Numbered from the stretch's first letter, positions 44,121 through 54,947 are shown. The stretch is DNA of 64,000 nt from Tuctoria greenei (GCA_036927565.1 JAYESD010000001.1:142279415-142343414), one strand, 5' to 3'. Program-made: numbers and translations. The notes: generated by a model not told the origin, from the sequence alone.

Positions 44121-44272
44121 TCCTGTATGACCTGCACACACATGATAGTGAAAAAGTAATTTTGCTCACTGGTCACGACTTCCCTGCTCTTTAGTTTTGT
44201 TATGGCTTACAATCCTTAGCCATGATATGGGGCATGGGTAATTCGGTGTGACAGCATTCAGGGTATGGTCTG

Positions 44273-46047
44273 TGAGACCTATGTGTGCTGAATACATTGG
44301 CTTTGACAATAAAAGTTTTGAATGCTGCCAAAAAACCTTTTTAACAAGGTCCGACTCTAGCTCCCAGCTTCTGCAAGGTCCGACAATAGGTCCGACTTTC
44401 TTTGTCTAGTTCTGACATGTTTTTGGGTAGCTCTGGTGAGCTTTGTCTTTAGCTCCGGCACGTCATTGTTAAGCTCCAATATGTTTTGATAGGTTCAACT
44501 TATGTTGGTTAGCTCCGACATGTTTTTATAGCTCCAACTTTTGAGTTGACTAGTTCCGACTAGCTTTGGTAAGCTCCAGTGCTAGGTTGTACTAGCTTTG
44601 GTAAGCTCCGACGCTAGGTTGTACTAGCTTTGGTCAGCTCCAGCTCAAGCTCCAGTTAGCTTTGGCAAGGTCCGGTGCTTGATCGCAGTGTTTCTGCTTT
44701 TATCTAGCAATATTTCGAACTTGCTTTACACTTATGGAAAGGTTGCTTAGTATTCTTTTACTAAGTTTTTGGTGTGTTTTGGTGGTTAAGGCTGATATCA
44801 TTTTGCTATGGTTTCCAACATGCTTATGTGAGGTGCCCACGTAAGATGTTGTAGGTTCGAAACTAACGAGAGTCAAGTCGAGGGCTTGTGCTCGAAAGTA
44901 TTGGTTGTTTATTCATGTGCAGGTGTTGCTTGAGTTCAATACATGGCTGGTGACGAGATCCATTGAACTTGTTTTAGGGAGCAGATGAGGTTCAGCAACC
45001 AAGTTCGGGAGGAATTGTGGTTGAGTTGATCAGGAGGTTGCGCATCATGTTTGAATCAAGAACAACGCATATGAAGGTATCGTGGACGTTGTTGGAAGAT
45101 GTTTGCATGTATGCAAGGAGTTCATGGACGTGGCTACATGGTTCCGAGGCGTGATGAAGAGATGTGAACGCAAAGAATTGGTTAGAAAGGTCCAACCGAC
45201 TAGGTTATGGACTCAAGTTGCGGTTGAGTCGTGTTTGACTCAAATATGGAAAGATTTGAGTTGGTTATGATAGGATTTAGTGTGGGTCACGAATTTGAGT
45301 TGTTTTAGGAATGTGGGATACATTCCTAAGGTGTTGGAAGTCTTATGATTTATTCTATCTGTGTATAGAAGAGTCCTAAGCAGTTATGGAAAGTTTCGAT
45401 TCGTGATTTGAGTAAGATTAGAGTTCTAGTTGAGATTGGGTTGGCCTAAGGGCTGGTTATAAAAGCAAGGGAAGCCAGAGATTGTGGTGCACGACTTTGG
45501 GGATGTTCCTCTTATGGTTTTATCAATAAAATTCGTAGTTTGAAGGAACTTTTGTGCCTTGTTCGTCCGACTTGTTCCAGACAAGTTTTTCTCGTCAAGT
45601 TTCTGCACAGCACTACCTTTCTTCGGTGGTTTTATCATAACTCGAGTTTTACAGATCCAATTGACGTTATTCTTTTTGGGTTGTCTTCACAACTTGATTA
45701 TCTATGATCTTTCAAAATTTCATGATTATTGGATTTGTGGTTTCTGATCTACACGAGTTTCTTTACAGCATTCCAGAACTGTTTTTCTCGGGTAGGACAT
45801 ATTGACCTTTGTTTTACTCTCGACAGATTTGAGTGATTCTTGTTGTGTCGCCTTCGTGACTTGATTCTCTCTTATATCTATCACTTTTTTCATGGAGAAA
45901 CACGTTTAGATTAGTCTCACACACAATTTCTTTAACATATCATTTTTCTGCTGAAGGGATTGGGATTTAATTGTTTCTGCTACGTAAGATTTTTTAATTT
46001 ACCATTCACCCCATCTGGTAGCTTTTCATGTGCTTTTCGATCCTACA
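44273..46047 (+). repeat. Copia-G 5' LTR with U3 minisatellite
   Basis: This 1775-bp LTR starts TGAGACCTATG and ends TCCTACA. Its TATAAAA box is at 45458-45464. The first 420 bases hold an irregular array (44341-44690) of AGCTCCGAC and GGTCCGAC units with GCTTTGGTAAGCTC linkers, which is not present as such in the Copia-D LTRs and explains most of the 200-bp excess. The open frame at 45082-45270 is not a gene. Confidence 0.88.
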
Positions 46048-46049
46048 AT

Positions 46050-46059
46050 TGGTATCAGA
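46050..46059 (+). other. Copia-G primer binding site
   Basis: TGGTATCAGA follows the LTR end with an AT spacer and matches initiator tRNA-Met. Only about 50 bases separate it from the gag start, so this family has a very short leader. Confidence 0.85.
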
Positions 46060-46108
46060 TCCACGGTGCTCTAATATTTGTGTTTTGCACATATTTTGAC
46101 TAATCATC

Positions 46109-48110
46109 ATGGAGAAATACTCCACAAAACCTTGTGTCTTTAGTGTATTTATTTTCAGGTTTGGAAGGCACGTATGAAAGCCTTCATCCAAGCTCAAGGC
46201 TTGGAAACATGGGAGAATGTATACAAGCCTTACGAAGTGTCATCAAATGATCAAGTTATAGCTAAAAATCTGAGAGATGTCGACAACAACAATAAGGCTT
46301 GGAACTTGATCATACAAGGATTAACTCAAAGCGACTTCGACCATGTTGCACACCTCTGATCTGCATACGATGTGTGGAAAGCACTTTGTGACTACCACGA
46401 AGGATCCAACACGATCAAGGAGGTAAGGCAAGACATGTTCAAGAAATAATACATGCGCTTCGAGATGCAACCCTGTGAGTCTATTGATGACCTTTTTGCT
46501 CGCTTTAATAAAATTCTCAGCAACTTGCGTAGTCTCAATGTTAATTTTTCAGATGCTGAAAATGCTAAGCAATTGTTAAGTGCATTAGATATATCAATTT
46601 GGGAGATGAAAGTCACATCTATTCGTGAATCTACTGTCATGAGTACACTTACTTTAAATGTGCTATATTCCAAGTTAAAAACTCATGAAATTGACATAAT
46701 ATCACATAAGAACCCCAACAAGTCTATTGCTTTTGTATCTCAATGTGACATGCCTAGCTCCGGTCAATCTTCATCTTGTGGTACACTTTCTTTGTTGTCC
46801 TCTCTAACCCTTTAACAGATTGAGGAGTTTCCAGAGGAGGAGCTAGTAATTCTCTCTACTAAGTTCTCGAAAGCATTGCAAAATGTGAGAACTAGAAGGA
46901 GAGGAAGCTCTGGATCTCAACGATGTTTCGAATGTGGTAAGACAGAACATTTTCATTCATATTGCCCTAACCTTTCAGGTCCTACGTCTCGGGATGAAAA
47001 ACAAACAAGGAAGAAGCACTCCTCTACAAACGATAAGAAGAAAAAGAAGGGTTTTACAGGACGTCGATTGGTGAGAAGTTTTATCTCCACACTCCAAGAA
47101 CTTGGCTCAAGCGACGTGGACATTGAAAGTGATGAAGTTGAAGATGATTTGGCAAACTTGTGCTTCATGGCGGGCAAGTCAAGATCAAGTATGGAGGAGG
47201 CAGAACACAATAGCGACAATGAAGAGGTATGTCCTACTTGCGAAGAAATGTGTGATGCTATTTCTCGTGCCACTATTATAGTTAAGAAAAAGGACAAAAA
47301 GCTTAGGGATAGTGCTGCTAAAATTGAATCACTAGAATCTGAAAATCAACCGTTTAAAAACTTTGATTCCTAGTGATGATGCATGTCCCTCATGTGATTT
47401 AATATATGAACAATTGTCCTCATTAAGAAGTGCGCACACCTCCACACTTGATAAACTTGAGTTACAAATTGAAAAGAATAGAGAGCTTGCTGCACTTAAT
47501 GATAAAAACTTGAAAGATGCTAGGTGTTCTACAAATGATTTGTATTGTTCTACTTGTGATGATCTTGATAAGAAACTACAAGATGCTATGAATAAAATTT
47601 CTATATTGAACAATGCTTTACATTCTCATGAAGTTAAATTTTGTTCCAATTGCAAATTAAGAGGAAAAACTTCATGTGAAAATTGCCTTGATCTGTCCAA
47701 TAAACTTGATAACATGCATAGGACATGGGAATAAGAACCTAAACTTGCTGCTGAATTCTTCCAAGTCTTGCAATGATAAAACTGGTTTAGGTTTTGATTC
47801 TCATGCTCATGCTAAGGCACATCGACCTAAAATTGTAAAGTCATTAGGAAGTGTTTTGATTCAAACAGTTCCTAAACAAAAAAAGTGGTTTTCAAATCTG
47901 TAGGAGTGTTGTCTCATTCGGTTTCAAATAAAAATGTTGCTTGCCCATCTAGACATGAACACAATGTTAAATTTTATTGTACCTATTGTGGTAGAGATGG
48001 TCATGTCATAGATTTTTGTTATAGACTAGCCAAACAACAGATAATTGAAAGAATAATTGCTAGATCTCATAACTTACATGCAAAATTTGATGCTCATGTC
48101 AACTATTGGT
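46109..48110 (+). pseudogene. Copia-G gag
   Basis: This is the gag of Copia-G, starting at the ATG at 46109. A frame change follows within 20 codons; the domain proper is read from 46174 (MKAFIQAQGLETW). Stops interrupt it at 46357, 46447, 46813 and 47371, with frame changes near 47370 and 47730. Features in order: the UBN2-type capsid region (LIIQGLTQSDFDHVAHL, then DDLFARFNKILSNLRSLNV), a zinc knuckle CFECGKTEHFHSYC near 46924, a Lys-rich stretch, a long coiled coil with paired Cys (CPSCDLIYEQL, CSTCDDLDKKL), and a second knuckle CTYCGRDGHVIDFC near 47980. Two knuckles far apart are a family trait shared with Copia-D. Confidence 0.85.
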
Positions 48111-48130
48111 TTAAGATATCTAAGAGCTCT

Positions 48131-48955
48131 TTCAATGTGATACATCCACGTATATCACACATGGCCGCCCATTTTATCTTCATATGGATGATCGATTAGA
48201 AGATATTGCACTAGATTGAATAACTTCAGAGGACAAAAAATTTCATCTTGCATAAAAGCATTGGTATCTGGTTCTCCAACTTTTCTGTCATTTTTGTCGC
48301 GATTTTTTTAGCACGGGTTTTCTATAAAAAAGCTAAGCTCAGCTAACATCTTCCACACTGCATCATTAAGATAGCCCCAAAACATAAAAGGTAGAAGTTT
48401 TTATTATTATGTAATAATCATGACTCTTCAAGCCACTAAGCTTTCATGTACTCACATTCGTGCCTCGTGTCAAGTAAGCAGCGTAACCATTGGGAAATTC
48501 CAACATCTTTAATCAATTTAGTACTTCTTTCTTCTATTTACGTTTAAGACAAAATAAAGCACATGTCATATCACCACATTTGGAGAGCTCAAGAGTATGA
48601 TGACATACTCACTCGAATTGCCTGGCGACACGTGGACGACGGGGACGAAGTCGCGTGGGCATAGCGTCAACAAAAGCAACTCATTGAGCATCACCAAATT
48701 GCAACAAGAACTATTTGAGCATCACCAAATGTATAAAATCATAGCTCAAATGGAGGGAGGATGGAGGGAGGGAGGAGGAGACCCGAGGGGGGGGGGGCGG
48801 GGCGGTGACGTGGCAGGCAAGGACATGCGAAGCGGCAACACATGCGGAAGTGTTTCGAGTGGTCAAGGGCTAGGGATAGGTATAGGATTCTTTATTTACG
48901 ACAGCCAGGTCATGACTATCGTAAATATGATTATTTTATGATGGTCGCAACCTAG
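48131..48955. other. Unassigned island sequence
   Basis: No recognised gene. An open plus-strand frame at 48597-48941 has a LQQELFEHHQMYK block and a Gly-rich tail, the style of a plant transposase C-terminus, but the match is too weak to name. 48895-48925 is an imperfect palindrome (TTTACGACAG...CTATCGTAAA). A G-run lies at 48788-48800. Confidence 0.4.
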
Positions 48956-49135
48956 TAGGGATGGCAACGGTTACCCATTAGCCGCCTACCCGTGGTTTGG
49001 GTACGAGTTTGTAACCGCGGGTATGGGTTCAGATAACGGTTTGTACCCAACGGGTATTTCTTATTCGGTAAAAAAAAACTCATATCCATACCTGTATACC
49101 CATTACCCGCACTCACTATGTAATAAAGCCAAATA
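48954..49135. mobile_element. Possible hAT-type MITE end
   Basis: TAGGGATGGCAACGGTTACC at 48956 resembles the terminal repeat of many grass hAT MITEs (TAGGGATGGCAA). It is followed by characteristic CCCG/CGGG-rich GGTACCC-like repeats (CGGGTATGGG, CAACGGGTATT). No matching inverted end was found, so the element is truncated or the call is wrong. Confidence 0.35.
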
Positions 49136-49389
49136 GGAGACAAAGATGGGCGACGCGCTCAAAGGAGACCGTCTCTGATATGGTTAAGCGAGACGTGCCC
49201 GCTTCACCGAGGATCTGACATGGCTCGACCGAACGTACAAGGAGACGCGTTGAAATAAAGCCCGCCTCAGTTAAATAGGTATCCTAGACACACCATCCTC
49301 CCTGACAAATGGGAGAAGCGCATCAAGCAAAGCTCATCTCCAATATGTGCAAGAAATGAGACGTGCTCTTCACAAAGCGCGTCTCCTTT

Positions 49390-50085
49390 GTCTTTGCTTA
49401 CAGACTCTCATCACAGAACATTTAATTCATTCATTCATTCACAGTTGAACACATATAACATAGATGAACACACAAAATATTCATCACACAGACAAACACA
49501 AATAACATTCCTTAACAAATATGTTACAAAACACAAGAAAAAAGTACAAGACACAAGAAAATAAAAACAACATCAACTAAAAAACAAAAAAAGAAAACCT
49601 TTAGCTTTTCTGTCACGGAGAAGACAAACAAAGAGAAGAGACTGATAGTGCCCCCAAGGAAAAGAAAGGGTGACTTCCGGATCAGCGATAATAAATAAAA
49701 TAGGAACTGGATAAAATCGTCTGTGTACAGAAGCAAAATGGAGACACTCTGTTAGAAAGAGCGCGTCTCCAATTCCACACGTCACCTTTAGCTTCATGAT
49801 TTTCTCCATTTTGCTTCAGTTCACTGTTGATATCACACATCACTGAACTTAGAGAACATTCACTTCATAACTAAATCATTCACTTGTCCGGAAAATAATC
49901 AAATCCTTCCTTATGATACCTGAGGAACACGGAGAACACACCACACATTCATTTATTTACACAGTTGAAGAACACACAAGATAATATTCAATCACATAGA
50001 TGAACAAAGATAGATTTCATTCATTAACAACATTTATAAAACAGAAGCAACTAAAAATAACAAAGAAAAACTAAATCCTACTACT
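49390..50085. other. Island spacer, no gene
   Basis: A/T-rich sequence with repeated GAACACAC and ATTCATTCA strings. The short minus-strand frames at 49524-49809 show no domain. 50088-50155 is a (CTC)n run that belongs to the coding end of the neighbouring minus-strand pseudogene. Confidence 0.45.
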
Positions 50086-50086
50086 A

Positions 50087-50457
50087 CTACTCCTCCTCCT
50101 CGTCCTCCTCCTCCTCCTCCTTCGGATCCTCCTCCTCCTCCTCCTTCGGCAGTGACTCCGACGCCGGTGCAACAGGAGCCTGGGCCAGCTACACTAACGG
50201 TGCAACCCCGAGAATAAGGTTGCTCTCCGTCGCCTCCACCAGGTTTCTACGGCCCTCGGGGCCAAGCACCTGGGCCATAATCTCGAACATAATGTTGAGA
50301 CGATCGGCCACCCCCGTTAGGGCAAAGAGGTAGTGGCCGATGGTACCCATTTTAGTAAACTGGGAATGGGTACCAAGACCTAAGGAACTCATGGCACGAG
50401 ACGTATTATTGTACGCCTCTTGTGCCATAAGGAGGCGCTGCTCGGTGTTGATCCTCT
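50087..50457 (-). pseudogene. Unrecognised pseudogene with acidic tail
   Basis: One minus-strand frame from about 50457 to the TAG at 50089-50087 gives about 123 codons. It is interrupted by a TAG at 50191-50189. The first part reads RINTEQRLLMAQEAYNNTS and then GTIGHYLFALTGVADRLNI, a plausible helical domain with alternating hydrophobic residues. The tail after the stop continues in frame as LAQAPVAPASESLPK followed by runs of Glu/Asp. The agreement of frame across the stop argues for a real former gene. An upstream piece in another frame at about 50460-50540 (HHHHGRTSSANPSEG) may be its N-terminus after a frameshift. I do not recognise the family; a transposon-encoded or captured protein fits the setting. 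Confidence 0.5.
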
Positions 50458-50949
50458 CGGGGGAGCTGCATCACAGTTTCTTGCATGTTGGCTCCCTCAG
50501 AAGGATTGGCGGAGGAAGTGCGGCCATGGTGGTGGTGGGTCGTCAGCGCGGAGTATACGAGGAAAAGATGAGGATGTAAAGTGAACGACACGCTTGTGGA
50601 GAACTCACGGGTGATGGCGCATCTTAAATAAGATCCGCGTGAAGTCAACGATGGAGCGGTTGGTTTTCGCGCATTGATGGAACGATTGGGCGCACCGATA
50701 CCGCCTCGGGGAAACAAAAGGTCGTGCACGGACATCGCACGCGTCTCTGCACCACGCCTCCAAAATTAAGTTCTCCGTGGACCTCGTGCTGCAGGTCTCT
50801 CTTTTGACAATGGAAGACGCGCTTTAGCGTAATGTGCGTTTCTCTTTGTGATAGCGCGTCTCGCATTTATCTCCCTCGTCTCTTTGACAATGGAAGATAC
50901 TCTTTTACGTAATGCACATCTCTCCTTGTTGTAGTGCGTCTCGCATTTA

Positions 50950-51136
50950 TCTCCCCTTCACCTCCGGTGCTCCTTTACAATCGACCAACAGTCCTTTACT
51001 AATCGACCAACTCCAGTGCAACCGCCTCCTCTGTTCGCCATCATCGTTGCCGTCGCCATCGCCATCCTCGTTGTTGTCATCGTCGCCATCCTCGTCATCG
51101 TCATTGTCGCCGTCCTCCTCGTCGTCGTCACTATTC
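50950..51136 (+). promoter_or_regulatory. Upstream region of the UBC9-like gene
   Basis: A CGTC/CATC-rich trinucleotide run (51030-51130) precedes the start codon and could be its 5' untranslated region. No convincing TATA box is visible between this and the duplicated hairpin block at 50801-50960. Confidence 0.3.
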
Positions 51137-51972
51137 ATGGATGGTATCGGCATGGCGCATAGCCGACTGAAGGAGGAGTGTTTGGCGTGGCGCAAGAACC
51201 ATCCCCATGTATTACATATGGCACACCGGTCACGTGGTTGTATATATGTAGATCTGCAACAGACTGATGAACATAACTGTAGTTTTGTTTTTCCGTCTTG
51301 TTCGTTTTTGATATTTTCAATTTATCTGCGTAGGGTTTCTTTGCGAAGCCTAAATCGAAAGATTTATTGAAGTGGCAGTGTATCATCCCCGATAAAGAGG
51401 GGATAAGTCATGAAGAACAAGCACAATATGAGTTTAACCATCGTCTTCCAATTAATGAATTTCCTTTGTAAACTGACTGGGAAGGTAATTACTACCCCCT
51501 GGGAATCTCCTTCTAGGAGGACTATCCATTGGTGCCTCCAAGATGCGCCTTTCCAAGTTGTTTCTTCCACTCAAATGTCCATCGCTCAAGAGCACTCTGC
51601 ATTGAGATTCTTGATCAAGAGATTGTAAGATAGACCTACTTTGCTCATGTAATTAGTAATTGTTGCTGAACTTATTTGAACTTGTTTCTTATGTTTCTTA
51701 AATTGATATTTCGTAGGGGTGGTGGACAGGTTTTACAACCAAAACTATACTACTTGATGTTCAGCGTTTGCTGCATCAGCCAAATGCACCCAATGTTGAA
51801 AATGATTGCTATAATCTACTTATCAAGTTTAGAAACTTTGTGTTAGTCACCAACATAGGTTATTCATTCCTCCTTCGACATTTGTTAATTTAAACAATGT
51901 CAATATTTTTAGGATCTAGGGGAATATAAGAGACGTGTTCAGGAGCAAGTTGGACGGTACAATTTAGATTGA
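51137..51972 (+). pseudogene. UBC9-like SUMO-conjugating enzyme E2, five exons, broken
   Basis: Five plus-strand exons give about 154 codons, close to the 158-161 residues of plant SCE1/UBC9, in the right order. Exon 1, 51137-51208: SRLKEECLAWRKNHPH. Exon 2, 51334-51402: GFFAKP and KWQCIIPDKEG. Exon 3, 51472-51624: TDWEGNYYPL, EDYPLVPPRC, FFHSNV, and ALCIEIL with the active-site Cys at 51598-51600. Exon 4, 51717-51827: GWWTGFTTKTILLDVQRLL and HQPNAP. Exon 5, 51913-51972: EYKRRVQEQ and a stop. Introns 1 and 3 have GT...AG ends. Lesions: TAG inside exon 3 (51514), intron 2 donor reads AT and acceptor AA, and one G is missing at the exon 4 donor. HPN reads HSN. UBC9 passes SUMO to targets in the nucleus. 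The AWRKNHPHGF signature separates it from ubiquitin E2s. Confidence 0.85.
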
Positions 51973-52069
51973 TCAATGGGAGGTTTAGGAATAAGTTTAG
52001 ATTCGAAGTTAGTTTAGAGGGCACACAATGTATGAACTACGAAATTCATTGAGTTGCACATTATCTCTG

Positions 52070-52150
52070 AATTGCAATGTCATTGCGTTTGTTTATCCCT
52101 GAATTCCAATTAATCCGTTAATTGCAATGTCATTGCGTTTGTTTATCCCT
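52070..52150. repeat. 50-bp tandem duplication downstream of the UBC9-like gene
   Basis: A 31-bp segment at 52070-52100, beginning AATTGCAATGTCATTGCG, recurs at 52120-52150, 50 bases later. It lies in the presumed 3' untranslated region. Confidence 0.85.
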
Positions 52151-52953
52151 ACAACGGACGCCCATGATGTCGTGCGAGTGGCACAAGGGTGAAGAGCGCA
52201 TGAGAGACGAACTTTAGAAAGGGGCGTCTCAGATACCTGAGATCCGACAAAAGGGAGACGCGCCTTACTCAGGCACGTCTCTGATTTGTTCCAAAGATCT
52301 TTTGTCCCACATCAGAAAGTTGAGCTCGTTGCAATGATTGTACAAGGCATTGCACATAGTTGTGAGTTGAACACGCCGGAATGTCTTGGATGTTGTTTCT
52401 CGCTTCAGCACACCGTGATGCATCTAGGGCACTCCAGCGTGTCCAGGGCAACAAAATAATGCAAGATGTGCCTTACATTGGTAGAGACACGTCTTACCTG
52501 GGCTCGTCTCCAATTTGCGCCGAAGATCTTTTGTCCCATCTTGTAAAGCTCAGCACATGCAATGATCATATAAGGCATTGTGCACAGTCGCCAGTGGTAC
52601 AATCCCGCATGCGAAAGATGTTCTCGTCTCCATCATACTGTGGCTCATCTTTTGCATGCGGGAAAATGCCCTGATGCGATAGATGATAATGTGAGACACG
52701 AATTATATATGTGTGTCTCCGAGTTTTATTTTGAACTATTGCGCACTCTATGGCAAAAAAATTCTCGTGCGCTCTATGGCAAAAAATTTCTCGCGCTCTC
52801 CCGACCAAAAGACACTAAAATGAGAGACGTGTATTATATAGGCACGTCTCCGAGTTTTGCAATTTTATCCATTGCGCACTCTCTCCCAACATTTGGCAAA
52901 AAAAATTTAGCTCTCTCGCGCGTTCTCTCGACCTAGAAACATAGCTCTTGAAC

Positions 52954-53345
52954 ATGTCGCTGCTGTCCCGTAAACGTCTCGCTGCCGCCATCGACCTCAA
53001 CCTTCGCGTCATCAGAGAGTTGAGCATGTTGGAGCACGTCAGCTTGTCCCCCGTCCCCGGAGCATGCCACCGCCGTCCCTCTTTCTCAACTCGCTCTTCA
53101 TCATTATCGCACTGCCGTCGTCGTCCCCTACCCAGTCATCAACCCTGACCTTTGTCATCAGTGAGTTGAGCACGCTGGAGCACGCCACCTCGTCCCTTGT
53201 CCCCGGAGCACGCAGCCTCCTCGATCCCGACCTCGGTAATCAGTATGAGCATGCTTCCACCTTCACATAAGTAGAAATGTTCTCCCTGTCTCTGGAGCAC
53301 GTCGGCCTGCTGTCAACAGAGAGTGGAGGAACAACCACTCCGGTG
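52954..53345 (+). pseudogene. Gene-like fragment cut by Copia-I
   Basis: An ATG at 52954 opens MSLLSRKRLAAAIDLNLRV and continues to a stop at 53146. A block of about 115 bp (near 53000-53060, with GTCATCAGAGAGTTGAGCA) is repeated near 53150-53215. The composition is GC-rich and exon-like compared with its surroundings. No family is recognised. The LTR of Copia-I interrupts the fragment at 53346, next to the 5-mer CGGTG. Confidence 0.35.
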
Positions 53346-54945
53346 TGAAAGTGCATCTAGGCACCCCCGTGGGTTTTGGATGATTGATGATGACAATTAA
53401 GAGACTAATGAGCTGAGTTGATCTTAAGCACAGGTGTGATGGATGAAATGATATAAAATCCCTCAAAAAGGAAAAAGATAAAACGGGCATCATAGACTCA
53501 AGCGTAGAAATTAGGGTTTTTATGGTATTGAGCTTAAGTGAGTCGTATAATGTGTGAGGGTGGATTTATCATGTGCATTGAGATCGTTGTAGAGGGCTCA
53601 AAGTGGTGGTTGAGAGAAAAACCTTAGTGAGAATCCAAAATGAGGAAAAAACCTAGGAGGCCGGACTAGCCCGGCGAGTCAGAGAAGTCCGCTTTGGGGC
53701 GGACTAAATGTCTCTGGATGAGTTTGGACTTGTCCGTATGGGTATGGACTAGTTCGTTCATCCCTTAGTAAAGTTGGAGCTAAGTCCCTGAAGACCAAAC
53801 TTGTCCGTTTTGGAATGGACCAAAGCTCTCTGGAAAAGTTCGGACTTGTCCGTTGTGGTGCGGACTAGTCCATTTGAGACTTGGCGAGATAAACCAAGAA
53901 GAAAACCCTAGAGGGCCAGAGTAGTCTGAACGTACCCAGTTGTGTCCGTTTTGGGACGGACCAAAGCTCTCTGTCCTACTTTGGACTAGTCCGTAGGGAA
54001 CCAGACTAGTCTGTATTGTCAATGGCCGTTTAAATTCAAATGTTGGTGCACACGTCATCTATTTTGTCGATCGATGACTTGAGATTTTCAGTGGTCCCGG
54101 AAGGCCAAACTAGTCTGTGGAACTGGGCCAGACTAGTCCGGGTTTGCCCTAATGGCAACGGTTAGTTGTCGGGACACCTATAAAAAAGGGACACCCGACC
54201 CCTATTTGATAACTCTTGAACCCTAGCGCCACCACAAGTGACCTAGAGCCTTACAAAGCCTTCCACTTGTCCTACTAGCTCTCTAAGACAAAATCTTGAA
54301 GATATTAGGGTTTGGGGAGGAAAGTGAAGTAAGATCATCGTGCTTTGGCTCTCGGTTTGATCTCTTTGCACATTGTGTTGTGTTTTCTTGCTTGTGTAAG
54401 TTGAGATTTGTGTGCTCCTCATTGTATTGATTTGTGGGAGCCTCAACTTGTGAGCACAAACTTGGTGATTACCCATTGATATAGTGGAAACCAAGCCGGC
54501 CATTGTGGTGGCTTGGTGAGAGAAGGGTCAAGTGAGACCCGGTCCTTGTGTGGACTCTCAACGTGGATGTAGGCTTCTTCGTGGAGCTAAACCACGGGAT
54601 AAATCTTGTCTCACTTGTCATTTTACATGTCATAATCACTAGCATTGCTATTAGGGTTCTTATTGTTCATATTGCTCTTCACTTTGATCTTTGTTGAAAT
54701 CTTGTGACCTAAGTGCTCTAACTTCACAATCTAAGTTGTACTAGGTTACTACACATTGCTTACATCTTGTATGAACTTAAATTCCACAAATAACTTGTAG
54801 AAACCAAATTTTTAGGTTTTTACCGTGTGCTGAGCACACTAGTCTGGCCCTGTCCAGACAAGTCTAGCCTCAGGAGTTTAATATCATTTGATTAAGTCAT
54901 TTCAGGTCTTGTTGCCTATTCACCCCCCCCTCTAGGTGACTTTCA
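53346..54945 (+). repeat. Copia-I 5' LTR
   Basis: 1600 bp, starting TGAAAGTGCATC and ending TGACTTTCA. The TATAAAAAA box is at 54179-54187. A motif array fills 53662-54141 directly upstream of it. Another motif pair sits at 54838-54872 near the LTR end. The open frames here are not genes. Confidence 0.93.
53662..54141 (+). promoter_or_regulatory. U3 array of GGACT-W-GTCC motifs (Copia-I)
   Basis: At least ten copies of GGACTTGTCC, GGACTAGTCC and close variants lie within 480 bases, ending 38 bases before the TATA box at 54179. In sense orientation they match the form found in Tekay-C U3 (GGACTTGTCC). Longer units recur too: GGAATGGACCAAAGCTCTCTGG-like blocks at 53810-53840 and 53945-53970. 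Confidence 0.6.
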
Positions 54946-54947
54946 AA

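Larger units (their letters stand above)
42353..44272 (-). mobile_element. Tat-F: truncated Tat-lineage element
   Basis: This is a relative of Tat-B in minus orientation. It consists of an LTR (42353-43229), a purine tract (43230-43256, minus GAGGTGGGCCCAGGGGCCGC) and a minisatellite of 42-bp units. It is cut at 44272 by the Copia-G LTR. The purine tract shows this is the 3' end of an element rather than a solo LTR. No coding part remains. Confidence 0.82.
44273..48130 (+). mobile_element. Copia-G: truncated SIRE-like copia element
   Basis: Plus orientation, same family as Copia-D. It has a 5' LTR (44273-46047), a primer site (46050-46059) and gag (46109-48110), and loses similarity to Copia-D at about 48100-48130. 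Pol and the 3' LTR are missing. The truncation borders the non-LTR island. Confidence 0.88.
49140..52860. repeat. GAGACGYG hairpin island
   Basis: Inverted repeats built on GAGACGYG/CRCGTCTC recur: 49358-49385, 50815-50861 (9-bp arms AGACGCGCT/AGCGCGTCT), 52255-52281 (11-bp arms), 52484-52510, 52693-52719 and 52824-52850 (8-bp perfect arms), plus half copies near 49150, 49231, 49751 and 52222. Around 52255-52700 the hairpins head tandem blocks of about 230 bp (AAGATCTTTTGTCCCA and AGGCATTG shared) and then 130 bp. A block of 80 bp is duplicated at 50801-50960. This looks like an unclassified DNA transposon or a repeat-rich non-autonomous element; no transposase or clear terminal repeat was found. 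Confidence 0.6.

Noticed and set aside
49524..49809. Short hydrophobic frames on the minus strand
   Set aside because: No domain, two overlapping frames and AT-rich composition; no independent support.
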